From Candidatus Skiveiella danica (GTDB lineage Bacteria > Pseudomonadota > Gammaproteobacteria > Burkholderiales > Burkholderiaceae_C), in contig JADKHE010000013.1 of the NCBI GenBank assembly GCA_016721925.1, positions 310,001 through 374,000 on the forward strand: a stretch of 64,000 nucleotides of DNA. Reading direction: 5' to 3'. Made by a program: the position numbers and the translations under genes. The notes beneath the pieces were generated by a model. It had not been told where the DNA came from and did no database searches. It saw only the letters and a list, made by a program, of their open reading frames with translations. Every line of letters begins with the position of its first letter. The first letter of the stretch is position 1. Shown here piece by piece: positions 42,793-51,890 of the stretch.

Positions 42793-44436
42793 ATGGAATT
42801 CGACGCTGTTCTCATCGCCCCGCGCCGCGCCCAGAGCGTGGCCCAAGGCTTCTGGCACAACCGCACCATCAACGACGACCTGGATGCCTGCGTCGCCAAC
42901 TGCCCCGACAAGCTGGCCCTGACCGCCGTGCAGGCCGAAAGCGGCACCGTGACGCGATTCACCTACCGCGAACTCGCGGCCATGGCCGATCGCGTGGCCG
43001 TCGGCCTGGCGCGCCTGGGCGTTGGCCGCAACGACATCGTGGCCTGCCAGCTGCCCAATTGGTGGCAATTCACAGTGACGTATCTGGCGTGTTCGCGCAT
43101 CGGCGCGGTGATGAACCCGCTGATGCACATCTTCCGCGAGCGTGAGCTGTCGTTCATGCTCAAGCACGGCGAGGCCAAAGTGCTGATCGTGCCCAAGCTG
43201 TTCCGCGGCTTCGACTACGAGGCCATGGTCACGGCTCTGCAGCCCAGCCTGCCGGACCTGCAGCACATCGTGGTGGTCAATGGCGAGGGCAACAACAGCT
43301 TCGAGGCCCTGCTGAGCGGTCCGGCCTGGGAACTCTCCGGCGAAGCCGACGCCATCCTGAGCACCGACCGCCCCGGCCCTGACGACGTGACTCAGCTGAT
43401 CTACACCTCGGGCACTACCGGCGAGCCCAAGGGCGTGATGCACACCGCCAACACGGTCATGGCCAACATCATCCCCTACGCACAGCGCCTGCACCTGGGC
43501 GAGCGGGACGTGGTGCTGATGGCCTCGCCCATGGCGCACCAGACCGGCTTCATGTATGGGCTGATGATGCCGATCATGCTCAAGGCCAGCGCGGTTCTGC
43601 TTGACATCTGGGAGCCGCTCAAGGCGATCGACCTGATCCGAACCGAGAGCGCGACCTTCACGATGGCCTCCACGCCCTTCCTGACCGACCTGGCGAAAAA
43701 CGTCGCCGACTCCGGCAAGACGGTGCCCACGCTGGCGACCTTCCTGTGCGCTGGCGCGCCGATCCCCGGTCCGCTGGTCGAACAGGCGCGCGCGGTGCTG
43801 GGCACCAAGATCGTCTCAGCCTGGGGAATGACCGAAAACGGCGCCGTAACCCTGATCAAGCTCGACGATGACGACGAGCGCGCCTTCACCACCGACGGCT
43901 GCCCGCTGCCTGGTGTCGAATTGAAGGTAATCGATGTCGACGGTGCAAGCCTGCCACCTGGCCAGCCCGGCCGGCTGCTGCTGCGCGCTTGCTCCAACTT
44001 CGGCGGGTACCTCAAGCGGCCGCAGTGGAACGCCACCGATGCAGAAGGCTGGTTCGACACCGGCGACCTGGCCTCTATCGACGAACGGGGCTATGTCCGT
44101 ATCACGGGCCGCAGCAAGGACGTGATCATCCGCGGCGGCGAAAACATTCCCGTGGTCGAGATCGAGGCGCTGTTGTACCGCCACCCGGCGATTGCGATGG
44201 CGGCGATCGTGGCCTACCCCGATGAACGACTGGGTGAGCGCGCTTGCGCCGTGGTCGTACCCCAGGCGGGGCAGAGCATCGATTTGCCGTCCATCGTGGA
44301 ATTCATGAAATCCCAGAAAGTGGCCGTGCAGTACATCCCGGAGCGGTTGATCGTGCGCGATGCGATGCCGTCCACGCCGTCCGGAAAGATCCAGAAATTC
44401 AAGCTGCGCGAGATGCTGCGTGACGGCACAGCCTGA
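42793..44436 (+). CDS. aliA: Cyclohexanecarboxylate-CoA ligase (AliA-like)
   Basis: A 547-residue AMP-forming acid:CoA ligase. The P-loop is LIYTSGTTGEPKGVMHT near residue 200. SAWGMTENG is the A5 motif, and GWFDTGDLASIDERGYVRITGRSKDVIIRGGENI contains the hinge. The C-terminal catalytic Lys lies in TPSGKIQKFK. It activates cyclohexanecarboxylate to its CoA ester. ATG 42793 has GGAG seven bases upstream; the long upstream frame is a shadow. Confidence 0.83.
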   Translation: MEFDAVLIAPRRAQSVAQGFWHNRTINDDLDACVANCPDKLALTAVQAESGTVTRFTYRELAAMADRVAVGLARLGVGRNDIVACQLPNWWQFTVTYLACSRIGAVMNPLMHIFRERELSFMLKHGEAKVLIVPKLFRGFDYEAMVTALQPSLPDLQHIVVVNGEGNNSFEALLSGPAWELSGEADAILSTDRPGPDDVTQLIYTSGTTGEPKGVMHTANTVMANIIPYAQRLHLGERDVVLMASPMAHQTGFMYGLMMPIMLKASAVLLDIWEPLKAIDLIRTESATFTMASTPFLTDLAKNVADSGKTVPTLATFLCAGAPIPGPLVEQARAVLGTKIVSAWGMTENGAVTLIKLDDDDERAFTTDGCPLPGVELKVIDVDGASLPPGQPGRLLLRACSNFGGYLKRPQWNATDAEGWFDTGDLASIDERGYVRITGRSKDVIIRGGENIPVVEIEALLYRHPAIAMAAIVAYPDERLGERACAVVVPQAGQSIDLPSIVEFMKSQKVAVQYIPERLIVRDAMPSTPSGKIQKFKLREMLRDGTA

Positions 44437-44490
44437 ATCCCCCATTCACCTCCCCGCGCCAACAACACCCCCCAACCAGGAGACATCACC

Positions 44491-45483
44491 GTGTTCAATC
44501 TCAAGCAATCCGCGCTGCGGCGCCGCCTGATCCAGGCCACCGCCTTCACCTTTTGCGGTCTCGGCGCCCTGGGCGTCGCGCAGGCGCAGGCCTGGCCAGC
44601 GAAGCCCATCAAGATCGTGGTCGGCTTCGCGCCGGGCGGCACCACCGATGTCATGGCTCGCGTGATGGCGCAGTCGCTCAGCGAAGCACTAGGACAGAGT
44701 GTCGTCGTGGACAACAAGCCGGGCGCCAGCGGCAACGTGGCGGCCACTGAGGTGATCCGCGCGGCGGCCGATGGCTACACCTTCCTGATCGCGCCCACCT
44801 CGTTCGAAACGGCCAACCCCTTTCTCTTCAAGCAGACCATTGCCCCGGCCAAGGACCTGACGCCAGTGGTCGGCGTCGGTCGCAGTCAGATGTACCTCTT
44901 GGTCAAGCCACAGTCCACCTTCAAGGATGCGAAGGAATTCATCGCGTATGCACGTGCCAACCCCGACAAGCTGTCTTACGCGTCTGCCGGTTCCGGCACG
45001 CCGCCGCACCTGGCAGGTGAACTGTTCAAGAAGGTCACCGGCGTCTTCGCCACGCACATTCCCTACCGTGGTGCCGCGCCCGCGTTGCAGGACGTGATGG
45101 CCAACCAGGTGGACTATGTCTTCGATCCGGGCATTGGGTTCCCGCACGTGCGCGCCGGCAAGGTGCGCATGCTGGCCGTGGCCGGCGCCAAGCGCTCGTC
45201 CTTCTTCCCGGACGTTCCGACGCTGGCGGAACTTGGCTTCAAGGGCGCGGAATTGGACATCTGGTTCGGCATGTGGGCGCCCAATGGGACACCTGCCGAA
45301 GTCACATCGCGCATGGGCAAGGAAATCGCCAAGGCGCTGACGCTGGCCAACACCAAGACGCGTTACGAGTCGCTGGGTGCAGAGCCGGTCGGACTGGACA
45401 ACACCGAGTTCAAAGCGCTCCTCGCGAACGAGACCAAGATGCTGTCCGCGCTGATCAAGGAAGCCAAGATCAACATCGACTGA
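44491..45483 (+). CDS. Bug/TctC-family periplasmic solute-binding protein
   Basis: A 330-residue tripartite tricarboxylate receptor of the Bug family. It starts at GTG 44491 with AGGAGA eight bases before. The signal peptide has FTFCGLGALGVAQAQA. The mature protein begins WPAKPIKIVVGFAPGGTTDVMARVMAQSLSEALGQSVVVDNKPGASGN, the Bug signature. These proteins are very abundant in Burkholderiales and bind carboxylates. Here it probably captures cyclohexanecarboxylate or a related acid; no permease genes are adjacent. Confidence 0.85.
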   Translation: MFNLKQSALRRRLIQATAFTFCGLGALGVAQAQAWPAKPIKIVVGFAPGGTTDVMARVMAQSLSEALGQSVVVDNKPGASGNVAATEVIRAAADGYTFLIAPTSFETANPFLFKQTIAPAKDLTPVVGVGRSQMYLLVKPQSTFKDAKEFIAYARANPDKLSYASAGSGTPPHLAGELFKKVTGVFATHIPYRGAAPALQDVMANQVDYVFDPGIGFPHVRAGKVRMLAVAGAKRSSFFPDVPTLAELGFKGAELDIWFGMWAPNGTPAEVTSRMGKEIAKALTLANTKTRYESLGAEPVGLDNTEFKALLANETKMLSALIKEAKINID

Positions 45484-45499
45484 CGGACTGCGCGACACC

Positions 45500-46276
45500 A
45501 TGGAAACACAACCGGTCCTCGTGGAAACACGGGGCCGGGTGGGCGTCATCACGCTCAACCGGCCTCAACAACTCAACGCGCTGAACGACGCCCTGATGGA
45601 CGCGCTCGGTGCCGCCTTGCTGGCTTTCGATGGGGACGAAGCTATCGGCGCCATCGTCATCACCGGCAGTGCCAAAGCCTTCGCCGCCGGCGCCGACATC
45701 GCGGCGATGGTGGATTGGACCTATATGGACGTCTTCCAGAGCGACTTCATCACCCGCAACTGGGAGACCATCCGGCGCGTTCGCAAACCCGTGATCGCGG
45801 CGGTGGCCGGCTTTGCCATGGGCGGCGGCTGCGAACTGGCGCTGGCCTGCGACATCGTCATCGCCGCCGACACAGCCAAATTCGCCCTGCCCGAGATCAA
45901 GCTCGCCATGCTGCCCGGCGCAGGCGGCACCCAGCGACTGCCACGCGCCATCGGCAAGGCCAAGGCGATGGACATGTGCCTGTCGGCCCGCACGCTCAAC
46001 GCCGAAGAGGCCGACCGCTACGGCCTGGTTTCCCGTGTGGTGCCGGCGCAGGCGCTGCTGGACGAAACCCTGGCGCTGGCCACCACCATCGCCAGCTATT
46101 CACTGCCGGCGCTGATGGCGATCAAGGAGTCGGTGAACCGCGCGCACGAAGGTTCACTGACTGAGGGCATCGGCTTCGAGCGCCGCCAATTGCACGCGCG
46201 CTTTGCCAGCGCCGACGCTCATGAAGGCATGAGGGCCTTCATGGACAAGCGCAAGCCTGTATTCACGCACGGCTGA
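45500..46276 (+). CDS. badK: Cyclohex-1-enecarboxyl-CoA hydratase (BadK-like enoyl-CoA hydratase)
   Basis: A 258-residue crotonase-family hydratase. It shows AFAAGADIAAMVDWTYMDVF, AAVAGFAMGGGCELALACDIVIAADTAKFALPEIKLAMLPGAGGTQRLPR (both catalytic Glu regions intact) and KRKPVF at the C-terminus, all typical of BadK. It hydrates cyclohex-1-enecarboxyl-CoA to the 2-hydroxy compound, the substrate of the BadH-type dehydrogenase. Confidence 0.83.
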   Translation: METQPVLVETRGRVGVITLNRPQQLNALNDALMDALGAALLAFDGDEAIGAIVITGSAKAFAAGADIAAMVDWTYMDVFQSDFITRNWETIRRVRKPVIAAVAGFAMGGGCELALACDIVIAADTAKFALPEIKLAMLPGAGGTQRLPRAIGKAKAMDMCLSARTLNAEEADRYGLVSRVVPAQALLDETLALATTIASYSLPALMAIKESVNRAHEGSLTEGIGFERRQLHARFASADAHEGMRAFMDKRKPVFTHG

Positions 46277-46304
46277 ATCCATTCCCCCCAACGCACCACC
46301 GACC

Positions 46305-47465
46305 ATGGCCCTCGACATCGAATCCTTTGACATCCTGCTGCCCGCCATCCAGCGCTTCGTTCTTGAACGCCTGGTGCCAGCCGAAAATTACCTCGAAGAA
46401 CACGACGAAGTGCCGGCGGACATCATCGAGGACATGAAGGAGATGGGCCTGTTCGGCCTGACCGTGCCCGAGGAATATGGCGGCATCGGCCTGTCTGTGA
46501 GCCAGGAGGTGCTGGTCAACTACGAACTGGGGCGCACTGCGGCGGCCTTTCGGTCGGTGTTCGGCACCAACATCGGCATTGGCTCACAAGGCATTCTGAT
46601 GGATGGCACACCCGAGCAAAAGGCCGAGTACCTGCCCCGGGTCGCCAGCGGCGAGCTCATCATGTCCTTCGCGCTGACCGAGCCCGACGCCGGCACCGAC
46701 GCGGCCTCGCTCAAGACCCGCGCCGTCCTCGAAGGCGACCACTACGTGCTCAACGGCACCAAGCGCTACATCACCAACGCGCCACGCGCCGGCGCCTTCA
46801 CGCTTATGGCGCGCACCGGCGGGCCAGGTGCGGGTGGCGTCTCGTCCTTCATCGTGCCGGCCAACTCACCGGGCCTCAAGCTCGGCAAGAACGACAAGAA
46901 GATGGGCCAGCGCGGTACCAAAACCTGTGACGTGATCCTGGAAGACGTGCGCGTACCCGCGGCGAACATCATCGGCGGAGTACCAGGCCAGGGTTTCAAG
47001 ACCGCCATGAGGGTGCTGGACCGTGGACGCCTCAACATCTCGGCCGTTTCTTGCGGCCTTGCCTCGCGCATCATCGACGAATCTCGCCGCTATGCGCGTG
47101 AGCGCCGGCAGTTCGGAAAGGCGATTGGCGAATTCCAGCTGATCCAGGCCATGCTGGCTGACAGCCAGGCCGAGCTTCTCGCCGGCTGGTCGCTGGTGAA
47201 GGACGTGGCCCATCGCTTCGACGCCAAGCCCGCCCATGCCTCGGATCCGGACATCTCCATGCGCGTGTCCTGCGCCAAGCTCTTCGCCACCGAGATGGTC
47301 GGCCGTGTGGCCGATCGCGGCGTGCAGGTTCACGGCGGCGCCGGCTACATCAACGAATACCCGGTGGAACGCTTCTACCGCGATGCTCGCCTGCTGCGCC
47401 TGTACGAGGGCACGACGCAGGTTCAGCAACTCATCATTGGCCGCGAACTCCTGCGCGCGGATTGA
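46305..47465 (+). CDS. Acyl-CoA dehydrogenase (probable pimeloyl-CoA or ring step)
   Basis: A 386-residue acyl-CoA dehydrogenase. FAD-contact segment MSFALTEPDAGTDAASLKT near residue 121 and C-terminal LLRLYEGTTQVQQLIIGR with the usual catalytic Glu. It lies between the hydratase and the glutaryl-CoA dehydrogenase. It probably acts on pimeloyl-CoA or another intermediate of its beta-oxidation, feeding electrons to ETF. The exact substrate is not determined by sequence. Confidence 0.8.
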   Translation: MALDIESFDILLPAIQRFVLERLVPAENYLEEHDEVPADIIEDMKEMGLFGLTVPEEYGGIGLSVSQEVLVNYELGRTAAAFRSVFGTNIGIGSQGILMDGTPEQKAEYLPRVASGELIMSFALTEPDAGTDAASLKTRAVLEGDHYVLNGTKRYITNAPRAGAFTLMARTGGPGAGGVSSFIVPANSPGLKLGKNDKKMGQRGTKTCDVILEDVRVPAANIIGGVPGQGFKTAMRVLDRGRLNISAVSCGLASRIIDESRRYARERRQFGKAIGEFQLIQAMLADSQAELLAGWSLVKDVAHRFDAKPAHASDPDISMRVSCAKLFATEMVGRVADRGVQVHGGAGYINEYPVERFYRDARLLRLYEGTTQVQQLIIGRELLRAD

Positions 47466-47511
47466 GCGGTCTCGCCCACGCAACCCATCACCTATTCAGC
47501 AAGGTCATCTC

Positions 47512-48705
47512 ATGTCGACAAAGTCCACCAAAAACACTTTCAGCTGGGAAGATCCTTTCCACCTCAGCGCCCAGCTCAGCGACGACGAGCGTCAGGTTCA
47601 GGACGCCGCCCGTGTCTACTGCCAGGAAAAGCTGCTGCCCCGCGTGACCGAGGCGTTTCGCCATGAGAACACGGACGTGTCCATCTTCCGCGAGATGGGC
47701 GAGCTCGGCCTGCTAGGCGTCACCATCCCCGAAATCTACGGCGGCTCGGGCCTGAACTATGTCTGCTACGGCCTGGTTGCACGTGAGGTCGAACGTGTCG
47801 ATTCCGGCTACCGCAGCATGATGAGTGTGCAGAGCTCGCTGGTGATGGTGCCCATCAACGAGTTCGGCTCGCAAGCGCAAAAACAGAAATACCTTCCCAA
47901 GCTCGCCAGGGGTGAGTGGATCGGCTGCTTCGGTCTGACCGAACCCAATCACGGCAGCGACCCAGGCAGCATGGTCACCCGCGCCAAGGCTGTGCCCGGC
48001 GGCTACAGCCTGAGCGGCGCCAAGATGTGGATCACCAACAGTCCGATCGCCGACGTGTTCGTTGTCTGGGCCAAGGACGATGGCGGTCAGATACGCGGCT
48101 TCATCTTGGAGAAAGGCTGGAAAGGCCTCACCGCCCCCGCCATCCACAGCAAAGTCGGCCTGCGCGCCAGCATCACCGGCGAAATCGTGCTGGACGAGGT
48201 GTTCTGCCCCGAAGAAAATGCATTCCCCGACGTGCGTGGCCTCAAGGGCCCGTTCACCTGTCTGAACAGCGCGCGCTACGGCATTGCCTGGGGCGCGCTC
48301 GGCGCAGCTGAAGACTGCTACTTTCGAGCCCGCCAGTACGTGCTGGACCGCCACCAGTTCGGCCGCCCGCTGGCCGCCAATCAGCTGATCCAGAAGAAGC
48401 TGGCCGACATGCTCACCGAAATCAGCCTCGGCCTGCAGGGGTGCCTGCGACTCGGCCGCATGAAGGACGAAGGCACGGCCGCAGTGGAGATCACCAGCAT
48501 CCTGAAGCGCAACAGTTGCGGCAAGGCGCTGGACATCGCCCGCCTGGCGCGCGACATGATGGGCGGCAATGGCATCAGCGACGAGTTCGGTGTTGCGCGT
48601 CACCTGGTGAACCTGGAAGTGGTCAATACCTACGAAGGCACGCACGACGTGCATGCGCTGATCCTGGGCCGCGCCATCACAGGCATTGCCGCTTTCACCA
48701 ACTGA
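47512..48705 (+). CDS. gcdH: Glutaryl-CoA dehydrogenase
   Basis: A 397-residue decarboxylating acyl-CoA dehydrogenase. N-terminal FSWEDPFHLSAQLSDDERQVQDAARVYCQEKLLPRV, FGLTEPNHGSDPGSMVTRAK, and C-terminal GNGISDEFGVARHLVNLEVVNTYEGTHDVHALILGRAITG, all typical of GcdH including the catalytic Glu in YEGTHD. It converts glutaryl-CoA to crotonyl-CoA and CO2, the end of pimeloyl-CoA degradation. ATG 47512; the in-frame region upstream overlaps the previous gene. Confidence 0.9.
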   Translation: MSTKSTKNTFSWEDPFHLSAQLSDDERQVQDAARVYCQEKLLPRVTEAFRHENTDVSIFREMGELGLLGVTIPEIYGGSGLNYVCYGLVAREVERVDSGYRSMMSVQSSLVMVPINEFGSQAQKQKYLPKLARGEWIGCFGLTEPNHGSDPGSMVTRAKAVPGGYSLSGAKMWITNSPIADVFVVWAKDDGGQIRGFILEKGWKGLTAPAIHSKVGLRASITGEIVLDEVFCPEENAFPDVRGLKGPFTCLNSARYGIAWGALGAAEDCYFRARQYVLDRHQFGRPLAANQLIQKKLADMLTEISLGLQGCLRLGRMKDEGTAAVEITSILKRNSCGKALDIARLARDMMGGNGISDEFGVARHLVNLEVVNTYEGTHDVHALILGRAITGIAAFTN

Positions 48706-48719
48706 TACGGAGCTCCCTC

Positions 48720-49469
48720 ATGAAAGTCCTGGTCCCCGTCAAACGCGTGGTCGACTACAACGTCAAAGTCCGGGTGAAGTCGGACAACACGGGCGTCGAT
48801 ATCGCCAACGTGAAGATGAGCATGAACCCCTTCGACGAGATTGCCATCGAGGAGGCCGTTCGCCTGCGCGAAAAAGGCGTGGCCACCGAGGTGATTGCCG
48901 TGTCCTGCGGCGTGACCCAGTGCCAGGAGACCCTGCGCACCGCCATGGCCATCGGCGCCGACCGTGCCATCCTGGTACAGACCGACGTGGAACTGCAACC
49001 CCTGGCCGTGGCCAAACTGCTCAAGGCACTGATCGACAAGGAACAACCTGGCCTGATCATCCTCGGCAAGCAGGCCATTGATGACGACTGCAACCAGACC
49101 GGCCAGATGCTTGCGGCGTTGGCTGACCTGCCCCAGGGCACTTTTGCCTCCAAGGTTGAAATTGATGCGGGCGTGCTCAAGGTCACCCGCGAAATCGACG
49201 GTGGCCTGGAAACCATTTCCATGAATCTGCCGGCCGTCATCACCGCCGACCTGCGCCTGAACGAGCCGCGCTACGTCACCTTGCCCAACATCATGAAGGC
49301 CAAGAAGAAGCAGCTCGACACCTTCACCCCGGAAGCGCTTGGTGTGGATGTCAGCCCCCGCCTGAAGACCCTCAAGGTCTCCGAGCCCGCAAAGCGTGGC
49401 GCCGGCATCAAGGTGCCTGATGTCGCCACCCTGGTCGACAAGCTGAAGAACGAAGCGAAGGTGATTTAA
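48720..49469 (+). CDS. etfB: Electron transfer flavoprotein beta subunit
   Basis: A 249-residue ETF beta subunit. MKVLVPVKRVVDYNVKVRVK, NPFDEIAIEEAVRLREKG and IILGKQAIDDDCNQTGQMLAALADLPQGTFA are family signatures, the last containing AMP-binding residues. It accepts electrons from the acyl-CoA dehydrogenases and passes them to ETF:quinone oxidoreductase. It starts 14 bases after gcdH. Confidence 0.92.
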   Translation: MKVLVPVKRVVDYNVKVRVKSDNTGVDIANVKMSMNPFDEIAIEEAVRLREKGVATEVIAVSCGVTQCQETLRTAMAIGADRAILVQTDVELQPLAVAKLLKALIDKEQPGLIILGKQAIDDDCNQTGQMLAALADLPQGTFASKVEIDAGVLKVTREIDGGLETISMNLPAVITADLRLNEPRYVTLPNIMKAKKKQLDTFTPEALGVDVSPRLKTLKVSEPAKRGAGIKVPDVATLVDKLKNEAKVI

Positions 49470-49602
49470 CCCCCCTGCGTCGGCCTGGCCGCCGCCTTTC
49501 CCCGAGGGGGACGAACCCGGTGGCCCTGCGAAGCAGGCTCCATGGGTTCCCTGGCATCAGGCCCGCTCCGCTCAGCCAATACTGAAATAAAGGAATAAGA
49601 CC
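49470..49602. repeat. Intergenic GC-rich palindromic spacer between etfB and etfA
   Basis: A 133-base spacer rich in short inverted words (CCCCGAGGGGG, CTGCGAAGCAG). It resembles the repetitive extragenic palindromic elements scattered through Comamonadaceae genomes. It may stabilise or attenuate the etfBA mRNA. Confidence 0.45.
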
Positions 49603-50535
49603 ATGACCTCTCTTGTTATTGCCGAACACGACAACGCATCCATCCGTGGCGCAACGCTGAACACCGTGACCGCCGCCCTGGCCTGTGGCGGAGACGTCCA
49701 CGTGCTGGTGGCTGGCTCCAACGCCGGCGCTGCTGCCGCGCAGGCCGCCCAGATCGTCGGTGTGGCCAAAGTAATCCATGCCGATGGCGAGCAGTTCGCC
49801 CATGGCCTGGCCGAGAACGTCGCTGCCCAGGTGCTGGCGGTTGCCACCAGCTACAGCCACATCCTGTTCCCGGCCACCGCCGGTGGCAAGAACGTGGCCC
49901 CGCGCGTGGCCGCGAAGCTCGACGTGGCGCAGATCAGCGACATCACCAAGGTCGATGCCGCTGACACCTTCGAGCGCCCGATCTACGCCGGCAACGCGAT
50001 TGCCATCGTGCAAAGCCTGGACGCCACCAAGGTGATCACCGTGCGGACCACGGGCTTTGATCCGGCCGCCGCCACGGGTGGCAGCGCTGCGGTGGAAACC
50101 GTGACCGCCGCGCCCGACAGCGGCAAGAGCAAGTTCCTGGGCAGCGAGATCGCCAAGAACGACCGGCCCGAACTGACTGCGGCCAAGATCATCGTTTCCG
50201 GTGGCCGGGCCCTCGGCAGCGCCGAAAAGTTCAACGAGGTCATGACGCCGCTGGCCGACAAGCTGGGTGCCGCCATTGGCGCCAGCCGCGCGGCGGTGGA
50301 TGCCGGCTATGCGGCCAACGACCTGCAGGTGGGCCAGACTGGCAAGATCGTCGCGCCGCAGCTGTACATCGCCGCGGGCATCTCCGGCGCCATCCAGCAT
50401 CTGGCCGGCATGAAGGACTCCAAGGTGATCGTGGCGATCAACAAGGATCCCGAGGCACCGATCTTCTCCGTGGCCGACTACGGCCTGGAGGCTGACCTGT
50501 TCACGGCGGTGCCGGAACTGGCGCTGTCGATCTAA
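49603..50535 (+). CDS. etfA: Electron transfer flavoprotein alpha subunit
   Basis: A 310-residue ETF alpha subunit. The FAD-binding C-terminal domain shows VSGGRALGSAEKFNEVMTPLADKLGAAIGASRAAVDAGYAANDLQVGQTGKIVAPQLYIAAGISGAIQHLAGMKDSKVIVAINKDPEAPIFSVADYGL, nearly invariant in the family. It forms the heterodimer with EtfB. GGAATAAG lies just before ATG 49603. Confidence 0.92.
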   Translation: MTSLVIAEHDNASIRGATLNTVTAALACGGDVHVLVAGSNAGAAAAQAAQIVGVAKVIHADGEQFAHGLAENVAAQVLAVATSYSHILFPATAGGKNVAPRVAAKLDVAQISDITKVDAADTFERPIYAGNAIAIVQSLDATKVITVRTTGFDPAAATGGSAAVETVTAAPDSGKSKFLGSEIAKNDRPELTAAKIIVSGGRALGSAEKFNEVMTPLADKLGAAIGASRAAVDAGYAANDLQVGQTGKIVAPQLYIAAGISGAIQHLAGMKDSKVIVAINKDPEAPIFSVADYGLEADLFTAVPELALSI

Positions 50536-50938
50536 AACGGTACCGTGTATCGACGCCGTACATCCAATCCCATTGATCTCGAAATCTAAACGACTGCTTT
50601 GGGGGCGCGGATCGTCGCATCGAACAGCCGGTTCTCGCTTCACGGACCGACTCCAATGGGTCGATTGGGATTGTTGGTGGGAGTGAGCCGAATACCCGAT
50701 CACAGTCGTTTTGAGACTTTCGAGTGCCTCACCCAGATGATCGCTCCATTTGCACGAGCTCGGCGCTCTCGTTTTGCAACCCGGCACCCAGCCTTACGGC
50801 TATGCGGGAATCGCAGGCGGCAGCCGAGTCGCCTGGTACAGCCGTGGCGCCAGGTTAGGCGCTTTGATTCGCCCATCTGGAGGCACCCAGCTGGCAGCAA
50901 GCCCAGCGCCATCAAATGGCTCCCTGTCGATCAGCTGT
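50536..50938. other. Region without a supported gene
   Basis: Following etfA there is no convincing gene. Only short Arg-rich frames occur on both strands. The base composition and lack of coding signal suggest remnant DNA next to the ssrA locus, a frequent insertion site for mobile elements. Confidence 0.5.
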
Positions 50939-51133
50939 TCATGTCTTCTCTTGGGTAGCAATGGGCGAGCTTCCATCCCTCCATTCGCGGATGTCCGTAA
51001 ACGTCAAATTGCACTTCACGCACTGGTACTGCCCGTTGCGCTGCATGACACCTTTGTCGCTACGGGCCACAACGGGCTTGTAGGCTGTGGCACCACAACG
51101 GTGGCAAGAATTCATGGGGCGCTCGTCATTCAT
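50939..51133 (-). CDS. Small zinc-ribbon protein
   Basis: A 64-residue protein, starting at ATG 51133 (MNDERPMNSCHRCGATAYKPVVARSDKGVMQRNGQYQCVKCNLTFTDIREW). Two Cys pairs, SCHRCG and QCVKC, form a zinc ribbon. Such tiny proteins are common near prophage and integron regions and may bind nucleic acid. The upstream frame extending to 51244 lacks a coding look. The function is unknown. Confidence 0.6.
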   Translation of the reverse strand: MNDERPMNSCHRCGATAYKPVVARSDKGVMQRNGQYQCVKCNLTFTDIREWRDGSSPIATQEKT

Positions 51134-51305
51134 GGGTTCATTGTGCAGCGTTTCTGGAGGACTGAAACCGTGCCTCCAGCAGGAGAACAGGTGCAGGCAA
51201 AGCTCGGTGCTGAAGTGGTTTCCCCTGCCTACCAATGCCACCAAACAACTCGCTTGATTTGTCCGGGCATAACTCGTTGATTTGTATAGGATTGACCAAG
51301 CGTCT

Positions 51306-51413
51306 TTGCGGACTTCGACCTATCCTGATCGCTCTCTGTCACGGAGACTATTGGCCCGGAGAGAGCAAAAGGTGCCGAATTTCGGGCTCCCGGAAAAACG
51401 TCGAAGTCCGCAA
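51306..51413. repeat. 108-base element with 14-base terminal inverted repeats
   Basis: TTGCGGACTTCGAC at 51306-51319 is the exact reverse complement of GTCGAAGTCCGCAA at 51400-51413. The 80 bases between have no coding potential. The arrangement resembles a small non-autonomous insertion (MITE-like) or a large cruciform next to ssrA. Confidence 0.5.
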
Positions 51414-51450
51414 GAACCCTCGGGAACCCCAATGAACACGCGGGTGTGGC

Positions 51451-51485
51451 CAAAAAAATACCAACTGGAGAACCAGTTGGTATTT
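51451..51485 (-). terminator. Rho-independent terminator of ssrA
   Basis: On the minus strand AAATACCAACTGG pairs with CCAGTTGGTATTT (51456-51468 with 51473-51485) around a 4-base loop, followed by T-rich sequence. It lies a few bases beyond the 3' CCA end of tmRNA and terminates that transcript. Confidence 0.88.
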
Positions 51486-51490
51486 GTATA

Positions 51491-51878
51491 TGGTGGAGCT
51501 GGGGGGATTTGAACCCCCGTCCGCAAACCTTCCTCGCACAGATCTACATGTTTAGCGGTCTGATTTGAGTCTCGCCACCGGTGTCGCGCAGTCGCACGCT
51601 ACACCGGACGCCAGCATCCTTGGATCTCGCCCCCGGTCAAGATGCCCGACCGGAAGCCAGCCGATGTGAATAACTTTACAGCCTGGACAGCCCAACCTTG
51701 CGATCAGTCCACCCTTGCCCAGCCCATCGGCCTGCTGTTGTAAAGCTCACTGGTGTTTAAGCAGCGAGTGCGAAACGTTCGTCGTTTGCAGTTAGTTTGT
51801 TTGAATCTGTTTTACGAGCGCATTCAGCTCGACATGCACCGCTACGATTCCAACCCACGTCGAAACCAATGCAGCCCC
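51491..51878 (-). ncRNA. ssrA: Transfer-messenger RNA
   Basis: A 388-base tmRNA. The 5' end is GGGGCTGCATTGGTTTCGACG and the 3' end is GGGGTTCAAATCCCCCCAGCTCCACCA, giving the tRNA-like half with CCA encoded. The resume codon and tag read GCA AAC GAC GAA CGT TTC GCA CTC GCT GCT TAA, i.e. ANDERFALAA, the proteolysis tag typical of betaproteobacteria. A -10 box TAAAAT lies at 51888-51893 on the minus strand, at the end of gph. tmRNA rescues stalled ribosomes with SmpB. Confidence 0.96.
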
Positions 51879-51890
51879 TCAGGACCTATT

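Noticed and set aside
51451..51485. CCAACTGG in the ssrA terminator as the partner attachment site of the left-end CAGTTGG cluster
   Set aside because: The shared word is a short palindrome that is explained by the terminator stem; sequence outside it does not match.
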